DNA of 50,863 bases from Terrimonas_B sp041743125 (GTDB lineage Bacteria; Bacteroidota; Bacteroidia; Chitinophagales; Chitinophagaceae): the NCBI GenBank assembly GCA_041743125.1, contig JBGTNK010000126.1, positions 1-50,863 on the forward strand. The letters run 5' to 3'. The notes beneath the pieces are model-generated. The model saw nothing but the letters and a program-made list of their open reading frames with translations. It was not told where the DNA came from and ran no database searches. Positions within the stretch are counted from its first letter, which is position 1, and each line of letters starts with the position of its first letter. This document shows positions 25,565 to 33,698 of the stretch, piece by piece. The translations under genes were made by a program, and so were the position numbers.

Positions 25565-26494
25565 TTACAGGGTATTCAGCACATCATTCATATTCCTGAC
25601 GGCATCTGCGCTTTTATTAAATTCCGCTTGTTCAGCCTCATTCAATCCAAAGTCAAGAATTTTTTCCCATCCATTTTTTCCGATAGTAACAGGTAAACCA
25701 AGACAAATATCTTTTTGTCCATATTCACCTTCCAGGTAAATGCAACAGGTAAATAGTTTTTTTTCATCCCTTACTATCGATTCTACCATGGCAGCTCCTG
25801 CCGCACCCGGTGCATACCAGGCTGATGTGCCAATTAATTTAGTGAGTGTAGCTCCACCAACCATGGTATCCGCTACTATCTGTTTTTGTTGTTCTGCGTT
25901 TAAAAATTTTGTAACCGGAACCGAATTCCACGTAGCTAATCGGATTAATGGGATCATTGTTGTGTCACCATGCCCGCCAATTACCACTGCATTCAGATCG
26001 CCTGGGCTGCATTTCAAATGCTGGCTCAGTTGGTACTTAAACCTGGCACTGTCCAGCGTGCCACCCATACCGATGATGCGTTGCTTGGGTAAGCCAGTTG
26101 ACTTTAAGGCCAGGTAGGTCATCGTATCCATGGGGTTGCTGATTACAATGATGATTGTATCAGGTGAATGCTTTAGGATATTTTCCGCAACACCTTTTAC
26201 TATCCCTGCATTAACACCAATGAGTTCCTCCCTTGTCATCCCTGGTTTGCGTGGCAGGCCTGAAGTAATGACTACCACATCACTGCCAGCCGTTTTTGAA
26301 TAATCGTTGGTAGAACCTGTTATCCTGGTATCAAATCCAAGTAATGCAGCAGTCTGCATCATATCCTGGGCCTTACCTTCAGCTATGCCTTCTTTTATGT
26401 CTAATAAAACCAATTCAGTAGCCAGTTCTTTACGGGCAATATTGTCGGCACAGGTTGCTCCTACAGCTCCGGCGCCTACTACAGTAACTTTCAT
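25565..26494 (-). CDS. mdh: Malate dehydrogenase, NAD-dependent
   Basis: This 309-residue enzyme interconverts malate and oxaloacetate in the TCA cycle. It is of the LDH-like MDH type. The Rossmann motif GAGAVG (7-12) and Asp32 select NAD+. Arg82 in GLPRKPGMTR marks malate rather than lactate specificity, with Arg88 and Arg151 as further substrate ligands. Asp148 and His175 (GGHGDT) form the proton relay. Length is typical. The gene is monocistronic: an exact promoter element at 26553-26560, a perfect hairpin at the expected 5' end of the mRNA, and a strong terminator downstream. Confidence 0.97.
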   Translation of the reverse strand: MKVTVVGAGAVGATCADNIARKELATELVLLDIKEGIAEGKAQDMMQTAALLGFDTRITGSTNDYSKTAGSDVVVITSGLPRKPGMTREELIGVNAGIVKGVAENILKHSPDTIIIVISNPMDTMTYLALKSTGLPKQRIIGMGGTLDSARFKYQLSQHLKCSPGDLNAVVIGGHGDTTMIPLIRLATWNSVPVTKFLNAEQQKQIVADTMVGGATLTKLIGTSAWYAPGAAGAAMVESIVRDEKKLFTCCIYLEGEYGQKDICLGLPVTIGKNGWEKILDFGLNEAEQAEFNKSADAVRNMNDVLNTL

Positions 26495-26524
26495 GCAAGA
26501 AAAATTTATAGAATTAGGAAATGA

Positions 26525-26544
26525 CTTGCCTGCAGTCAGGCAAG
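26525..26544 (-). promoter_or_regulatory. Perfect 8-bp inverted repeat at the 5' end of the mdh transcript
   Basis: CTTGCCTG (26525-26532) and its exact complement CAGGCAAG (26537-26544) flank a 4-base loop. The mdh -7 element ends at 26553, so transcription should begin within a few bases of this hairpin. It could stabilise the mRNA end or be an operator. Confidence 0.5.
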
Positions 26545-26552
26545 GTTGCGGG

Positions 26553-26560
26553 CAAAGGTA
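26553..26560 (-). promoter_or_regulatory. Promoter -7 element of mdh
   Basis: Minus-strand TACCTTTG is an exact TAnnTTTG match, about 60 bases upstream of the mdh ATG. Confidence 0.65.
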
Positions 26561-26596
26561 AAAGAAAGTTTGAGGTTAAAAGTTTGATAATAAAAG

Positions 26597-27100
26597 TTAT
26601 TTCTTAAGTTCATCTATTACTTTTTCTATTGGCAGGGCGCCGGAAAATACTGAAATCAATTCTTTTTTCTTATTGTAAAATGCGAGAAAAGGCAGGTTCC
26701 GAACATCATAAAATACCGGCAAAAGATAAGCTTCATCTTTACCGACAATAATATTATTGAAACGTTTCAATTCATACTCGTTATAAAAATCCAGCATCTT
26801 GTCAAACGGAAGAGTAGTAGACATTACGATCTGTACTTTTTTAAGCGCATCTATATTTTTGATTACTTGTTCTGTTTCATGTTTACAATGATCGCAGTCG
26901 GGGCTAAACAACATCACCATTACTGCTTTCTTTCTATCCAGATCCTCTTTAGTAAAATGAGTGCTGCTATCGGGCAGTAACAGTTTGAATGGAGGTACGG
27001 AAGGAAAACGCTTGTAGGGTGCTTTTACCAACGAATCGCTTTGAGCTAAACTGAAGAAGAAAGACAATAAGGGTACTAAAAGCAGAATTGATTTTTTCAT
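26597..27100 (-). CDS. Exported thioredoxin-like protein (TlpA/AhpC fold)
   Basis: This 167-residue protein has a signal peptide (MKKSILLLVPLLSFFFSLAQ) and a thioredoxin-like fold. FSPDCDHCKHE carries the redox pair Cys69-Asp-His-Cys72, and NLPFLAFYNKKKE has the cis-Pro loop. CDHC is close to, but not, the standard WCxxC. It probably reduces or isomerises disulfides in the periplasm; a role in cytochrome or cell-wall protein maturation cannot be told apart. The ATG at 27100 is preferred to a TTG 15 bases upstream because it starts the signal peptide with MKK. It is divergent from efp. Confidence 0.85.
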   Translation of the reverse strand: MKKSILLLVPLLSFFFSLAQSDSLVKAPYKRFPSVPPFKLLLPDSSTHFTKEDLDRKKAVMVMLFSPDCDHCKHETEQVIKNIDALKKVQIVMSTTLPFDKMLDFYNEYELKRFNNIIVGKDEAYLLPVFYDVRNLPFLAFYNKKKELISVFSGALPIEKVIDELKK

Positions 27101-27218
27101 TGTCCAAAGAAACAACTTTAATAATCAACAATTTCTTAACTAAGTGCTAAGGAATAGCTTGCAATGGCCAGGATAAAAGATTGAAGCTGGTAAAAAGTCC
27201 CGGCTTTTTACATTTCCC

Positions 27219-27226
27219 TATCTTTG
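27219..27226 (+). promoter_or_regulatory. Promoter -7 element of efp
   Basis: TATCTTTG is an exact TAnnTTTG match, 51 bases upstream of the efp ATG. Confidence 0.65.
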
Positions 27227-27277
27227 CGGCCGCCTTGATTTAAAAGCGAATTACCTCCTTATAAAAAATATAATTTT

Positions 27278-27844
27278 ATGGCAAGTACTGCAGATATTAG
27301 TCGTGGTCTTATTATTAAACTAGACGGCAGTTTATATTCAATAGTAGAATTTGGAGAGAATAAAACAGCCCGTGCAGCAGCAAAAGTATGGGCTAAGTTG
27401 AAGGGCGTTGATAATAATCGGTCGATAGAAAAAACCTGGAATTCAGGAGATACCATTTATCCTGTCAGGGTTGAAAGAAAAGATTATCAATTCTTGTATA
27501 AGGATGATACAGGTTACAATTTCATGGACAATGAAACCTTTGAGCAGGTGGCTGTGCAGGAAAGCCTGGTGGATGCACCTCAATTTTTAAAAGATGGTCA
27601 GAATGTTTCACTTCTTATAAATACTGAAACAGAATTACCCATGAGTGTGGAGTTGCCCGACAAGATAGTCATGCTGGTAACATACACGGAACCGGGTTTG
27701 CGGGGCGATACGGCTACCCGTACATTAAAGCCTGCTACTATAGAAACCGGGGCTACTGTCAATGTCCCATTATTTGTGAATGAAGGTGAATTAATCCGGA
27801 TAAATACAAAAACTGGCGAATACCTTGAAAGAGTAAAGGAATAA
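27278..27844 (+). CDS. efp: Elongation factor P, arginine-type loop
   Basis: This 188-residue, three-domain protein relieves ribosome stalling at polyproline stretches. The C-terminal EF-P signature is present (YTEPGLRGDTATRTLKPATIETGA; only part is needed to recognise it), as is NVPLFVNEGELIRINTKTGEY. The tip of the domain I loop reads NKTARAAAK. An ungapped alignment with E. coli EF-P puts Arg32 where E. coli has the lysylated Lys34, and the PGKG motif is absent. This resembles the NKSGRNAA loop of Pseudomonas-type EF-P, whose Arg32 is rhamnosylated by EarP. No modifying enzyme gene is in the window. The gene has its own promoter and a strong terminator, so it is monocistronic. Confidence 0.96.
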   Translation: MASTADISRGLIIKLDGSLYSIVEFGENKTARAAAKVWAKLKGVDNNRSIEKTWNSGDTIYPVRVERKDYQFLYKDDTGYNFMDNETFEQVAVQESLVDAPQFLKDGQNVSLLINTETELPMSVELPDKIVMLVTYTEPGLRGDTATRTLKPATIETGATVNVPLFVNEGELIRINTKTGEYLERVKE

Positions 27845-27866
27845 ATTGAAAAATTACAGATAACGG

Positions 27867-27904
27867 AAAAATGGCCCAAATTCAAGATATTTTGGGCCAT
27901 TTTT
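27867..27904 (+). terminator. Terminator after efp
   Basis: A 14-bp perfect stem (AAAAATGGCCCAAA at 27867-27880, its complement 27891-27904) with a 10-base loop and T-rich 3' arm follows the efp stop by 22 bases. Confidence 0.92.
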
Positions 27905-28020
27905 GACTTATTTCCGCCATTTTTCGCTGGAAACTATCAAAAAAACCTTGCTGTTCTGTATTTGATTTCCTTACCTTAGCCTCCATTTCAACAAAAACAT
28001 TGTCTATTAAATTGAAAAAC

Positions 28021-28515
28021 ATGGACTTCAAGCAAATTCAGGAGTTGGTCAAAATGATCAACAAATCCAATATAGGCGAACTCACAATTGAACAAAAAGA
28101 TTTTAAAGTAACGATAAAGCAAAAAGAAGAACATGTTACCCAGGTAATGCAAGCGCAACCTGCAAATTATGCGCCTCAGCAACCTGCGTCTTACGCTCCA
28201 AATCCGCCTGCGGTTTCTCCGTCATCTGCAGGAGCAACAGATAAGGCCAAGTCTGGGGAGGCGGCACCTTCTAATTTGTTAACAATAAAAAGCCCGATGA
28301 TAGGTACTTTTTATCGTAAGGCTTCTCCTGATAAGCCCAACCTGATAGAGCCAGGTGATGAAGTATCCCAGGGTAAGGTGGTATGTATTATTGAAGCCAT
28401 GAAATTATTTAATGAAATAGAAAGTGAGATCAGTGGCAGAATTGTAAAGGTATTAGTAGAAGATGCCTCACCCGTAGAATATGATCAACCGTTATTCATG
28501 GTTGAACCTATTTAG
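28021..28515 (+). CDS. accB: Acetyl-CoA carboxylase biotin carboxyl carrier protein
   Basis: This 164-residue carrier protein holds the biotin that shuttles CO2 in acetyl-CoA carboxylase, the first step of fatty acid synthesis. The N-terminal 40 residues (MDFKQIQELVKMINKSN) are the dimerisation region. A Pro/Ala-rich linker spans about 45-85. The biotinyl domain carries EAMKLFNEI, with the biotinylated Lys128. The ATG at 28021 is preferred to a TTG at 28000 because family members begin with MDFKQIQ. It is followed after 108 bases by accC, forming the usual accBC pair. Confidence 0.96.
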   Translation: MDFKQIQELVKMINKSNIGELTIEQKDFKVTIKQKEEHVTQVMQAQPANYAPQQPASYAPNPPAVSPSSAGATDKAKSGEAAPSNLLTIKSPMIGTFYRKASPDKPNLIEPGDEVSQGKVVCIIEAMKLFNEIESEISGRIVKVLVEDASPVEYDQPLFMVEPI

Positions 28516-28623
28516 TGGATATGTTAATCCGCAGCCTGTATGGTAATCAAAAATTAAATATTTGACCGCTGGTGCGTCCCTGATCCTAAGGAATGCTCAC
28601 CTGCACATTATATCTTCAATTAC

Positions 28624-29961
28624 ATGTTCAAAAAAATACTTATAGCTAATAGAGGAGAAATTGCTCTTCGTATTATCAGAACCTGCCGCGAAATGGGGAT
28701 AAAAACAGTAGCTGTTTATTCTACAGCTGACCGCGACAGTTTACATGTAAAATTTGCAGATGAAGCCGTTTGTATTGGAAAACCGCAAAGCAGCGACTCT
28801 TATCTCAATATGGCGCACATAATGGCGGCTGTAGAAATAACCAATGCAGATGCTGTTCACCCCGGTTATGGTTTTCTTGCTGAAAATGCAAAATTCGCCG
28901 GGATTTGTAATGATCATGGTATTAAGTTTATTGGTCCTACTCCTGACATGATCAACAGGATGGGTGATAAGATATCGGCCAAAGAAACTATGATAAAAGC
29001 GGGAGTTCCCGTGGTGCCTGGAGGAGAAGGATTGTTGCAAAGTATTGATGAGGCGAAAGGTTTGGCCAAAGAAATGGGTTACCCGGTTATATTAAAAGCA
29101 ACAGCAGGTGGTGGGGGTAAAGGAATGCGTATCGTATGGCAGGATGCGGATATGGAGAAAGCTTATGATACTGCCAAAGCTGAAGCAGCTGCCTCATTTA
29201 AGAATGATGGCATCTACATGGAGAAATTTGTAGAAGAACCAAGACATATTGAAATACAAGTTGCAGGGGATCAATATGGCAATGTGTGTCATATGAGTGA
29301 ACGTGATTGCTCCATTCAACGGCGTCATCAAAAGTTGGTAGAAGAATCCCCATCCCCGTTTATGACCGATGAATTGAGACTGCAGATGGGTGAGGCTGCC
29401 AAGAAAGCCGCAAGTGCCATAAATTATGAAAGTGTGGGAACGGTAGAATTTCTGGTCGATAAAAACAGGAATTTTTATTTCATGGAAATGAATACAAGAA
29501 TCCAGGTGGAGCATTGCGTAACCGAAGAAGTGATCAATTTCGATCTTATAAAAGAACAAATTAAAATAGCCGGGGGTGAACGAATTTCCGGAAATGATTA
29601 CATACCCCAAATGCATTCCATTGAATGCCGGATCAATGCGGAAGATCCTTACAATGAATTTCGTCCTTCACCCGGAAGAATTACTACCCTGCACCAGCCG
29701 GGAGGACATGGAGTTAGGGTAGACAGTCACGTGTATGCCGGATATGTAATACCTCCATATTATGATTCAATGATTGGTAAATTAATTACAGTGGCCCGCA
29801 CAAGAAATGAAGCCATTGATACGATGTACAGGGCATTAAGTGAATACGTGATTGAAGGGGTAAAAACTACCATTCCGTTCCATTTGCAATTAATGCAGGA
29901 CGATCTTTTCAGAACAGGAGATTTTAATACAAAATTTCTGGAAGGGTTTAAATTGAAGTAA
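28624..29961 (+). CDS. accC: Acetyl-CoA carboxylase biotin carboxylase subunit
   Basis: This 445-residue ATP-grasp enzyme carboxylates biotin on AccB with bicarbonate and ATP. Motifs: KKILIANRGEIALRIIRTCRE at the N-terminus (partial recognition suffices), HPGYGFLAENAKFA, the glycine loop KATAGGGGKGMRIV, EMNTRIQVEHCVTE with catalytic residues, and GYVIPPYYDSMIGKLI. Length is close to the E. coli protein (449). It follows accB with no terminator between, so co-transcription is likely. The carboxyltransferase genes accA and accD are not in the window. Confidence 0.97.
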   Translation: MFKKILIANRGEIALRIIRTCREMGIKTVAVYSTADRDSLHVKFADEAVCIGKPQSSDSYLNMAHIMAAVEITNADAVHPGYGFLAENAKFAGICNDHGIKFIGPTPDMINRMGDKISAKETMIKAGVPVVPGGEGLLQSIDEAKGLAKEMGYPVILKATAGGGGKGMRIVWQDADMEKAYDTAKAEAAASFKNDGIYMEKFVEEPRHIEIQVAGDQYGNVCHMSERDCSIQRRHQKLVEESPSPFMTDELRLQMGEAAKKAASAINYESVGTVEFLVDKNRNFYFMEMNTRIQVEHCVTEEVINFDLIKEQIKIAGGERISGNDYIPQMHSIECRINAEDPYNEFRPSPGRITTLHQPGGHGVRVDSHVYAGYVIPPYYDSMIGKLITVARTRNEAIDTMYRALSEYVIEGVKTTIPFHLQLMQDDLFRTGDFNTKFLEGFKLK

Positions 29962-30130
29962 CCTTATTTCTCTGAAGAATATTTTGGTAATGCCTGTTTA
30001 AAATGTTTTATTACAATTAACATTTTAAATCCTGGTTTCCGCTTTTTTATCAGTCTTTAAGTCAGGTTTGTTGTTGTAATAAGTTTGGTTCAGTTCTTGT
30101 TTTATTAATAAAATAAGTAAATTGACTATT

Positions 30131-31225
30131 ATGCTTAAATCAGGTTATTTTTTAATTCCCTTTATAATGACAGCTTTTATGCTTACCGGGGATTCTCTCC
30201 AGGTTGATGGCCCTTATGTGTTTTACAAAGGGGAATTACTATTTATAAAAAGTATTGTAGCAAGCAACGGGTCAACAGTTGTGGTTGAAGACAGTGCATC
30301 TATAACAAACAAAAAAAATATTTCCTTACAGGTAAATACGGATCAGAAAGAAAAGAAATTCACTGTAAGTCTAAAAGAAAATCTAGAAAATGAAACGGCC
30401 ACCTTTAAGATGCCCTCAAAGCAATTGATTCTTTCAGATATTGAAGGGGATTTTAGAGCTTTTTCAAAAATTTTGATTGCCAATGGTGTAATGGACCAGG
30501 ATTTTAACTGGACATTCGATAATGGGCACCTGGTTTTAATAGGAGATTTTGTTGACCGCGGAGAAATGGTGACAGAAGTTCATTGGCTTATTTATTCTTT
30601 GGAAGACAAGGCGAGAGCGGCAGGAGGTTATGTACATTACATTTTAGGCAACCACGAGATCATGAATTTGAGTGGTGACCTTCGCTATCTAAATGAAAAA
30701 TATGTGGCCAGTGCATCCCTCTTGAATTTGAAATATGAAACTATTTATGGTGAGCAGGCTGAATTGGGTAAGTGGTTGCGTACAAAAAATATTATAGAAA
30801 AGATCGGGGATAATTTGTTCATGCACGCAGGAATGTCAGCTGAAATGAATCAATTAGATATTTCAATTAAACAGATAAATCAACTGGCCAGGCCCTTTTA
30901 CGCTGATAGCATGTATTCTTACCCTGATAAGAAAACACCTGTTATATTTAGCGATTTTGGTCCGTTTTGGTTTCGGGGTTTTTATGGGCCTGAAAAATCA
31001 TTAATGAATGACCTTGTAAAGAATACGCTGGACCAATATCGTGTTAAGCATATTTTTACCGGGCACACCATTGTGGCCGATACTATAAGTGTATGGTATG
31101 ATGGGCGGGTGATCAATACCGATGTTCATCATGCACAAGGAAAATCAGAAGCCGTATTGATAGAAGGAAAAAAATATTACCGGGTTAATGCTAAAGGCGA
31201 AAAATTTCCTTTGAAAGTAAACTGA
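30131..31225 (+). CDS. Exported PPP-like metallophosphatase with a DxE motif
   Basis: This 364-residue protein has an N-terminal hydrophobic segment (4-20) and a variable beta region up to about 95, then a calcineurin-like phosphatase domain. The motifs are SDIEGDF (Asp103), GDFVDRGE (138-145), GNHEIMN (173-179), MHAGMSAE and FTGHT. The order and spacing are those of the PPP phosphatases, close to the Shewanella-like (Shelphs) group. The first motif has Glu where the canonical GDxHG has the metal ligand His. It probably hydrolyses phosphoesters outside the cytoplasm; whether phosphoprotein or small molecule is unknown. The ATG at 30131 is used over an upstream TTG nine bases earlier. Confidence 0.85.
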   Translation: MLKSGYFLIPFIMTAFMLTGDSLQVDGPYVFYKGELLFIKSIVASNGSTVVVEDSASITNKKNISLQVNTDQKEKKFTVSLKENLENETATFKMPSKQLILSDIEGDFRAFSKILIANGVMDQDFNWTFDNGHLVLIGDFVDRGEMVTEVHWLIYSLEDKARAAGGYVHYILGNHEIMNLSGDLRYLNEKYVASASLLNLKYETIYGEQAELGKWLRTKNIIEKIGDNLFMHAGMSAEMNQLDISIKQINQLARPFYADSMYSYPDKKTPVIFSDFGPFWFRGFYGPEKSLMNDLVKNTLDQYRVKHIFTGHTIVADTISVWYDGRVINTDVHHAQGKSEAVLIEGKKYYRVNAKGEKFPLKVN

Positions 31226-31373
31226 ACTGCAGGAATGGCTGTTTAATGAAATAACCATTTTATTATTTATTTTTTCACTCATATACTTTAGTTCTGCCTG
31301 GAAAGTATAGTTAGATTCAAAAGTGTTAATAGAATTGTTGTGAAGAGGTAACTTAAGTTGCATGGAAAATATA

Positions 31374-31404
31374 AAAGGTCAATAAGCAATCCTTATTGAC
31401 CTTT
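31374..31404. terminator. Bidirectional terminator between the phosphatase gene and glnN
   Basis: A perfect 13-bp stem (31374-31386 with 31392-31404) with a 5-base loop lies between converging genes. It is A-rich on the left and T-rich on the right, so it can stop either strand; it is 23 bases from the glnN stop. Confidence 0.88.
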
Positions 31405-31426
31405 ATCATTAATAATTTCTTTTCTT

Positions 31427-33616
31427 CTATCTTAAAAAAAGCATTTCTCTGTACTTTGGTAAATACCATTCCTTATCGTCTACCAGTAACTCCAGCTTGT
31501 CGGCGTGGTATCGAATCTTATCAAAAAAGACATCCTTTACCTTGTTTTGATAGCTAACTGCTTTTTCTCTTGTATTCTCAATATTATTACAGACTTTTCT
31601 TGCTTCAATCATTTTTTCTACCAGGTCACTTGCTTTATTGATGTGCTCTGATATTTTGTCTAATATCTGTTTCTGATTGCTATAGGCCGACTCCGGCATA
31701 CCAGCACCTTTTAATCCATGAATATTGTTGGCCAGCAAGTTTTGATAGCGAATAGCCGGTGGTAATATATGGCTGGTAGCCAGTTCGCCCATGATGCGGC
31801 TTTCGATTTGCACTTTTTTAATATACTTTTCCAACTCTATTTCGTGGCGGGCTTCTAATTCAGAATGCGTATAAATATTGTTGTTTTCAAATAATTGTTT
31901 TGCCTTATCCGTTACCATAGCATCTAAAGCCAGGGGAGTAGTTTTTATATTGGGTAAACCTCTTTTTTCCGCTTCTTTCGCCCAGGCTTCACTATAGCCA
32001 TCTCCTTCAAACAAAACTTTTTCACTGGCTACTATATATTCACGTATCACATGCATAATTGCTATTTCTTTCTTTTCACCTTTCCCAATTAACGCATCAA
32101 CATCTTCTTTAAACTCTTTTAAAGTTTCTGCCATTATAGTATTTAACACCGTCATGGGGTTAGCACAATTTGCAGATGAACCTACGGCACGGAATTCAAA
32201 TTTATTTCCTGTAAAGGCAAATGGCGATGTTCTGTTTCTGTCTGTATTATCCATTAATAATTCAGGAATGCTTTTATAAATATCGATCTTAAGCATACTT
32301 TCATCCTGTTCGTCAAATTTATCGCCCACTCTCTCTTTCACATCCTGTAATACCTTGCTCAGGTACTGTCCAATAAAAACGGAGATAATAGCAGGAGGTG
32401 CTTCGTTGGCTCCAAGCCTGTGATCATTTGGGGCTGAAGCAATAGATGCTCTTAGAAGGTCTGAATAGTCATGCACTGCCTTTATGGTGTTTACAAAAAA
32501 GGTCAGGAACATTAGATTTGTCTTGGGCGTTTTTCCGGGAGCTAATAAATTTACTCCGGTATCTGTGGACATACTCCAGTTGTTATGCTTGCCACTTCCG
32601 TTGATTCCTGCAAATGGTTTTTCATGGAGCAGCACCCGAAGATTATGCCTGCGGGCTACCCGGTCCATAACATCCATCAACAGGGAATTATGGTCCACAG
32701 CCACACTCACTTCTTCAAAAATGGGAGCACATTCAAATTGCGCAGGTGCCACTTCATTGTGGCGGGTGCGTAATGGAATGCCTAATTTGTATGATTCTGT
32801 TTCAAAATCTCTCATATATGCATAAAGCCTTTCCGGAATAGAACCAAAATAATGATCCTCCATTTGTTGATTCCGGGCAGAATTGTGTCCATACACGGTT
32901 CTTCCGCACATCACCAGGTCAGGCCGGGCATTGAACATAGCTGCATCTACAACAAAATATTCTTGCTCCCAACCAAGGGTTGTAGCAACCCGGGTTACAT
33001 TTTTGTCGAAGTAATTGCAAACATCAACGGCTGCTTTATTCAATGCTTCAGTAGCTTTCAGCAAAGGAGCTTTGTAATCTAAAGATTGGCCAGTATAAGA
33101 AACAAAGATGGTGGGAATGCAAAGCGTTTTTCCATTTCCAATTTCCATAATAAAAGCAGGCGAGGAAGGATCCCAGGCGGTATATCCTCTTGCTTCAAAA
33201 GTTGCTCTCAAACCCCCGCTGGGAAAGGACGACGCATCCGGCTCCTGCTGTATCAGGGCATCGCCTTCAAATTGCTCAATGGATGTGCCATCAGTTTTTA
33301 CAGTAAAAAACGAATCATGTTTTTCTGCAGTAGTTCCCGTTAATGGCTGAAACCAGTGAGTAAAATGCGTAACTCCTTTTTTTTCTGCCCAGGCTCTCAT
33401 ACCGGTGGCTATCTGGTTTGCTACAGTCCTGTCAATTTTTTGACCAGAATCTATTGAGTTCACCAGGCTTTTAAAGGCTTCATTACTTAAAAATTCTCTG
33501 GCGATTTTTAAAGTAAAAACATTTCCACCAAATATTTCCGTGATCTTGGCCGTGCTGGCAACTTCCACCCTTGTCTTAGATGTTAATCCTTCCAAAGCTT
33601 GAAATCTGAGTGACAT
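31427..33616 (-). CDS. glnN: Glutamine synthetase type III
   Basis: This 729-residue enzyme makes glutamine from glutamate, ammonia and ATP. Type III is shown by its length, the N-terminal MSLRFQALEGL start, and the internal signatures TTLGWEQEYFVVD, EVAPAQFECAPIFEEV, HEKPFAGINGSGKHNNWS, and RNRTSPFAFTGNKFEFRAVGSSANCANP. The last holds the region that separates GSIII from types I and II. The ATG at 33616 is chosen over upstream starts because family members start with M-[AS]-LRFQAL. It lies directly downstream of a type II synthetase on the same strand, with a terminator between them, so each probably has its own transcript. Confidence 0.97.
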   Translation of the reverse strand: MSLRFQALEGLTSKTRVEVASTAKITEIFGGNVFTLKIAREFLSNEAFKSLVNSIDSGQKIDRTVANQIATGMRAWAEKKGVTHFTHWFQPLTGTTAEKHDSFFTVKTDGTSIEQFEGDALIQQEPDASSFPSGGLRATFEARGYTAWDPSSPAFIMEIGNGKTLCIPTIFVSYTGQSLDYKAPLLKATEALNKAAVDVCNYFDKNVTRVATTLGWEQEYFVVDAAMFNARPDLVMCGRTVYGHNSARNQQMEDHYFGSIPERLYAYMRDFETESYKLGIPLRTRHNEVAPAQFECAPIFEEVSVAVDHNSLLMDVMDRVARRHNLRVLLHEKPFAGINGSGKHNNWSMSTDTGVNLLAPGKTPKTNLMFLTFFVNTIKAVHDYSDLLRASIASAPNDHRLGANEAPPAIISVFIGQYLSKVLQDVKERVGDKFDEQDESMLKIDIYKSIPELLMDNTDRNRTSPFAFTGNKFEFRAVGSSANCANPMTVLNTIMAETLKEFKEDVDALIGKGEKKEIAIMHVIREYIVASEKVLFEGDGYSEAWAKEAEKRGLPNIKTTPLALDAMVTDKAKQLFENNNIYTHSELEARHEIELEKYIKKVQIESRIMGELATSHILPPAIRYQNLLANNIHGLKGAGMPESAYSNQKQILDKISEHINKASDLVEKMIEARKVCNNIENTREKAVSYQNKVKDVFFDKIRYHADKLELLVDDKEWYLPKYREMLFLR

Positions 33617-33635
33617 AATCATTAAATTTTGACAA

Positions 33636-33673
33636 AGAAAAAACATCCCTTTCATATAGATACAAAAGGGATG
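33636..33673 (-). terminator. Terminator after the type II glutamine synthetase gene
   Basis: A 9-bp stem (CATCCCTTT at 33644-33652, AAAGGGATG at 33665-33673) ends in a T-run on the minus strand, 26 bases past the stop. It overlaps the expected promoter or leader of glnN. Confidence 0.85.
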
Positions 33674-33698
33674 CAATACTTATTGACAAGAAATACAA

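Noticed and set aside
29999..30027. 8-bp A/T-rich inverted repeat after accC
   Set aside because: All A/T pairs except one, with no clear T-run directly after it; too weak to call a terminator.
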